The notes under the pieces are model-generated. The model was given only the letters and a program-made list of their open reading frames with translations, was not told where the DNA came from and ran no database searches. This document shows, one piece after another, positions 31,492-33,984 of a DNA stretch of 33,984 nucleotides (position 1 is the first letter of the stretch; each line of letters starts with the position of its first letter). Source of the DNA: an uncultured Rikenella sp. (lineage in GTDB: Bacteria; Bacteroidota; Bacteroidia; Bacteroidales; Rikenellaceae); NCBI RefSeq assembly GCF_910579375.1, contig NZ_CAJTUJ010000011.1, positions 1 through 33,984 of the forward strand, in the 5' to 3' direction. The translations under genes and the position numbers were made by a program.

Positions 31492-32073
31492 ATGGAGAAT
31501 CTCACCATCCGCCCTCATCACGTTTTATTTTTTGATCTAGACGACACACTGGTCGATACAAATTATGCAAATTTTCTATCCTATCAATCTGCTTTTTTAT
31601 TGGCAGGTCAATCTGATTTTCACGTCATTTACGATCCGAACATACGGTTTAATCGGAAAATATTTCAACAAATATTCCCAGATCTGGAACAGTCCATATT
31701 TCATATGATCATCCAACTCAAAGAAAAACAATTCCAACCCACAAATACACGTCTGAACACTCAGATGGCTGATATTTTACGAAACTACTCGAAAACACAC
31801 CGAACAGTTTTAGTTACCGATTGCAACGCAAACAGAGCAAAAGCAATCTTATCACATCACAAACTTTTAGAACATTTCAGTGATTTGTTATTCGGCCGCC
31901 CCGAAAATAACGCAGAAGAGAACAAATTCCAATATGCGATCCGTACATTGAATATTTCCCCTGCCTCAATCATCGTTTTTGAAAACGATGAGCAAAACAT
32001 AGTGGCCGCTCAGGAAGTTGGCATTCTACAGATTATTAATCCGAAAAAGATCAGCAGTCATGAAATTCTGTAG
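31492..32073 (+). CDS. HAD-family hydrolase
   Basis: A 193-residue haloacid dehalogenase-type phosphatase, usually hydrolysing small phosphorylated substrates. Motif I is DLDDT (15-19), motif II the Thr in LVTDCN (109), motif III probably Lys145, and motif IV an acidic VFENDEQN (162-169). The helical cap lies between about 25 and 95. I choose the ATG at 31492; a TTG start 51 bases upstream is possible but adds nothing conserved. Codon use is AT-rich compared with neighbours such as pyrF. It is the first gene of a three-gene operon and overlaps the next by 14 bases. Confidence 0.85.
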   Translation: MENLTIRPHHVLFFDLDDTLVDTNYANFLSYQSAFLLAGQSDFHVIYDPNIRFNRKIFQQIFPDLEQSIFHMIIQLKEKQFQPTNTRLNTQMADILRNYSKTHRTVLVTDCNANRAKAILSHHKLLEHFSDLLFGRPENNAEENKFQYAIRTLNISPASIIVFENDEQNIVAAQEVGILQIINPKKISSHEIL

Positions 32074-32734
32074 CAATCTTGATCAACCATCAATCAACAT
32101 AAAACGTTTTACCATTCAACCGGTAAATCAAATACTTCACAGTTCAGTATCTGCTTTTTATCATGACGATTATCATGGTGGAGATGCAGAACGCAGAAAC
32201 ACTCCACAAAGTGTCGAGAACATCATTTGCACACTAAAAAACCAATTTAAAGACAAATCGCAATCTCTTTTAGAAACAACTTCTCACTTTTTGACCGAGA
32301 TCTTAATGGAAGATTTACCCAAAATTCTACAAACAACAGGCAAAGAAGCCTTAACTGTTTGCGTGATTCCTCGGGCTAAAAAGGAGACAGATTATAATTC
32401 CAATCAACGATTATTTAAGACTACGGTCAGTCGAGTTGTCGAACAATTAACTCACTTCCACAATGGCACAAACTACATAATCCGACACACAAATACAAGA
32501 ACCACTCATCTGGATCGAAGTGGATATGGCGGAGATGGAGCCAGGCCCTATCCTGGGATCACAAAAAAAACTTGTACGATTTCCCCAGAAGTAAAAAATA
32601 AAGATATACTTTTGATAGACGACCTGTACACAAAAACGGCCAATATTGATGAAGATGCGATTCAAGCATTCTTCGATATGGGTGCCAATTCTGTGACATT
32701 TTATGCCATAGGAAAAACAGTATCGAAATTTTAA
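32060..32734 (+). CDS. Phosphoribosyltransferase-domain protein
   Basis: A 224-residue protein starting at the ATG at 32060, which overlaps the HAD gene end by 14 bases. The C-terminal half shows a type I phosphoribosyltransferase fold: the strand VCVIPRAK (100-107) and the PRPP-binding loop ILLIDDLYTKTAN (183-195), followed by GANSVTFYAIGKT. The N-terminal 95 residues are of unknown type. The loop reads DDLYTKT where many enzymes have DDVxTTG, so the usual Gly is missing. The substrate cannot be predicted; a nucleotide-related role fits the DprA-like partner. Confidence 0.75.
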   Translation: MKFCSNLDQPSINIKRFTIQPVNQILHSSVSAFYHDDYHGGDAERRNTPQSVENIICTLKNQFKDKSQSLLETTSHFLTEILMEDLPKILQTTGKEALTVCVIPRAKKETDYNSNQRLFKTTVSRVVEQLTHFHNGTNYIIRHTNTRTTHLDRSGYGGDGARPYPGITKKTCTISPEVKNKDILLIDDLYTKTANIDEDAIQAFFDMGANSVTFYAIGKTVSKF

Positions 32735-32749
32735 CGCAAAACATTCATA

Positions 32750-33742
32750 ATGAAATACACAGAACATGCTCTCAATGTTTTGACAGCCATGTCTTATCAT
32801 AATATTGGCAAGGCTTGGATTGTAAAAAATATAACCCCCGGCGATGACATGAGCACTATTGTTTCCAAGATACGACAGACGCGGGAAAACGAAACACTCA
32901 CCATCAACGATTTTGAATCCAAGAGACAAAAATTCACTGAATTTATACACCGGTTTGAAGACTCTTGTGACGGATGTGTGGCTTGGGGAGATAAAGCTTT
33001 TCCTGAATACCGCGGAAATGTCCCGAAAGATAGTGAACGTCCTGTTTTTCTCTACTACAAAGGAAATCTGGACCTATTAACAATCGACAACCCCAAAATA
33101 TCTGTTATCGGATTATTAAATCCGGCAGGCGACATAGAAAATAGAGAGCGGGAAATAGTAACAGAGTTTGTTAAAAACGGAGCTACAATTGTCAGCGGAC
33201 TGGCATTAGGATGCGATAGCATTGCACACAGCCAAACCTTGGAGTCCGGAGGAAAAACCATAGCAATTTTACCCAGTCACCTAAACGACATTCTACCGGC
33301 TCGGAATAGAAAATTAGCCTATGATATCATTGAAGATGGAGGTCTTCTTATTACCGAATACGGAAAACCATCTGCCTCGCCAAGAATGCTCAGCGGACAA
33401 TACATAGAACGAGATCGCTTACAAGCTTTATTTTGCAACACCATCGTCTTAGCAGCAAGCTATGCGTCAAATTCTGCTGAAAAACATCCGAAATTACGCG
33501 GACTGAAACTGGATAGTGGAGCAAGACATGCTATGAATAAAGCTGTTGAATACAAGATTCCGCGCGCTGTCATGTATGATAAAGATTCTGACGAATCAAA
33601 TCCGATGTTCGATTTAAATCGAGAAATAAAAGGCTCATCCGACAATCCCACTATTATCAACCATGACAATTTAATCCAAAGTGTCCGAAAAATCATGACG
33701 CGAAAGATTCTTACAATTGAACAGACATCTTTAAAGTTTTAA
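32750..33742 (+). CDS. DprA/Smf-like protein (SLOG superfamily)
   Basis: A 330-residue protein. Residues 75-110 (AWGDKAFPEYRGNVPKDSE then PVFLYYKGNLDLL) match the segment that precedes the Rossmann fold in DprA. The fold follows with ISVIG (117-121), IVSGLALGCDSIAHSQTLE (147-165), GGKTIAIL (167-174), PARNRKL and GGLLITEY. DprA loads RecA on incoming single-stranded DNA in competence; other SLOG proteins handle nucleotides. Here the usual GSR after the first strand is replaced by GLLNP, and about 100 residues (1-75) and the C-terminus (240-330) are divergent. The gene lies 15 bases after the PRTase in a compact operon, so a role other than standard competence is likely. Confidence 0.8.
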   Translation: MKYTEHALNVLTAMSYHNIGKAWIVKNITPGDDMSTIVSKIRQTRENETLTINDFESKRQKFTEFIHRFEDSCDGCVAWGDKAFPEYRGNVPKDSERPVFLYYKGNLDLLTIDNPKISVIGLLNPAGDIENREREIVTEFVKNGATIVSGLALGCDSIAHSQTLESGGKTIAILPSHLNDILPARNRKLAYDIIEDGGLLITEYGKPSASPRMLSGQYIERDRLQALFCNTIVLAASYASNSAEKHPKLRGLKLDSGARHAMNKAVEYKIPRAVMYDKDSDESNPMFDLNREIKGSSDNPTIINHDNLIQSVRKIMTRKILTIEQTSLKF

Positions 33743-33832
33743 AAAATCCGATAAGGCTGGAAGTACCTTAATAACGGCTACTCGCAAACCAAACCCTGAT
33801 CTTTCATGTGTGCTTGGATGAACGGTTCTTGA

Positions 33833-33873
33833 ATAAAAAAAGCCTCTGGTTATCTTACGATAGCCAGAGGCTT
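33833..33873 (-). terminator. Rho-independent terminator of the rRNA operon
   Basis: On the minus strand AAGCCTCTGGCTATC and GATAACCAGAGGCTT form a long stem with one mismatch, followed by TTTTTTATTC. It lies directly after the 5S rRNA. Confidence 0.88.
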
Positions 33874-33877
33874 GAAG

Positions 33878-33984
<107 letters not shown>

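Overview
The window looks like a chromosome segment from a GC-rich member of the Bacteroidales, possibly Rikenellaceae/Alistipes-like; the genus is inference. Supporting evidence is the Bacteroidota-type promoter -7 element (TAnnTTTG) in front of many genes, A-rich leaders without clear Shine-Dalgarno sites, a Ser-type sulfatase, a FISUMP-type lectin-like domain, and a Bacteroides-style mobilizable element. Host genes are GC-rich. Two stretches are clearly AT-richer and look acquired: about 6.86-20.5 kb and about 31.1-33.8 kb.

Layout. (1) 0-6.3 kb, minus strand: mraY, a membrane zinc peptidase, prfA, a DUF4190-like membrane protein, a DUF2752 protein and murD. Two cell-wall genes that are usually adjacent are therefore separated by unrelated genes. 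(2) 6.3-6.8 kb: decayed tandem copies of a FISUMP C-terminal cassette. (3) 6.86-20.48 kb: an integrative mobilizable element. It holds a tyrosine integrase, a frameshifted HTH gene, an excisionase-like protein, a RepA-like ATPase, a primase broken by an amber codon, an oriT-like region and a MobV relaxase. Its cargo is a complete phosphate system: PhoR/PhoB, an outer-membrane barrel, and PstS-PstC-PstA-PstB. Matching inverted sequences at both edges suggest its attachment sites. (4) 20.6-31 kb: host genes groEL/groES, thi4-thiE, pabB-pabC (plus strand), a sulfatase, and pyrF-aspA. (5) 31.1-33.75 kb: an AT-rich operon of a HAD phosphatase, a phosphoribosyltransferase and a divergent DprA/SLOG protein, preceded by a strongly folded 117-nt stem-loop ending in a GNRA tetraloop. 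(6) 33.83-33.98 kb: a terminator and the 3' part of a 5S rRNA on the minus strand, cut by the window end, so an rRNA operon lies to the right.

Host intergenic regions carry unusual palindromic repeats. One family of about 250-345 bp has three copies (3866-4210, 22744-23007, 26655-26910). Each copy has a hairpin at both ends and a long central inverted repeat whose arms differ between copies but still pair. One copy splits groES from groEL.

The strongest candidates for new biology are the phosphate-acquisition cargo on a mobilizable element, the HAD-PRTase-DprA operon with its structured leader, and the compensating palindrome family.
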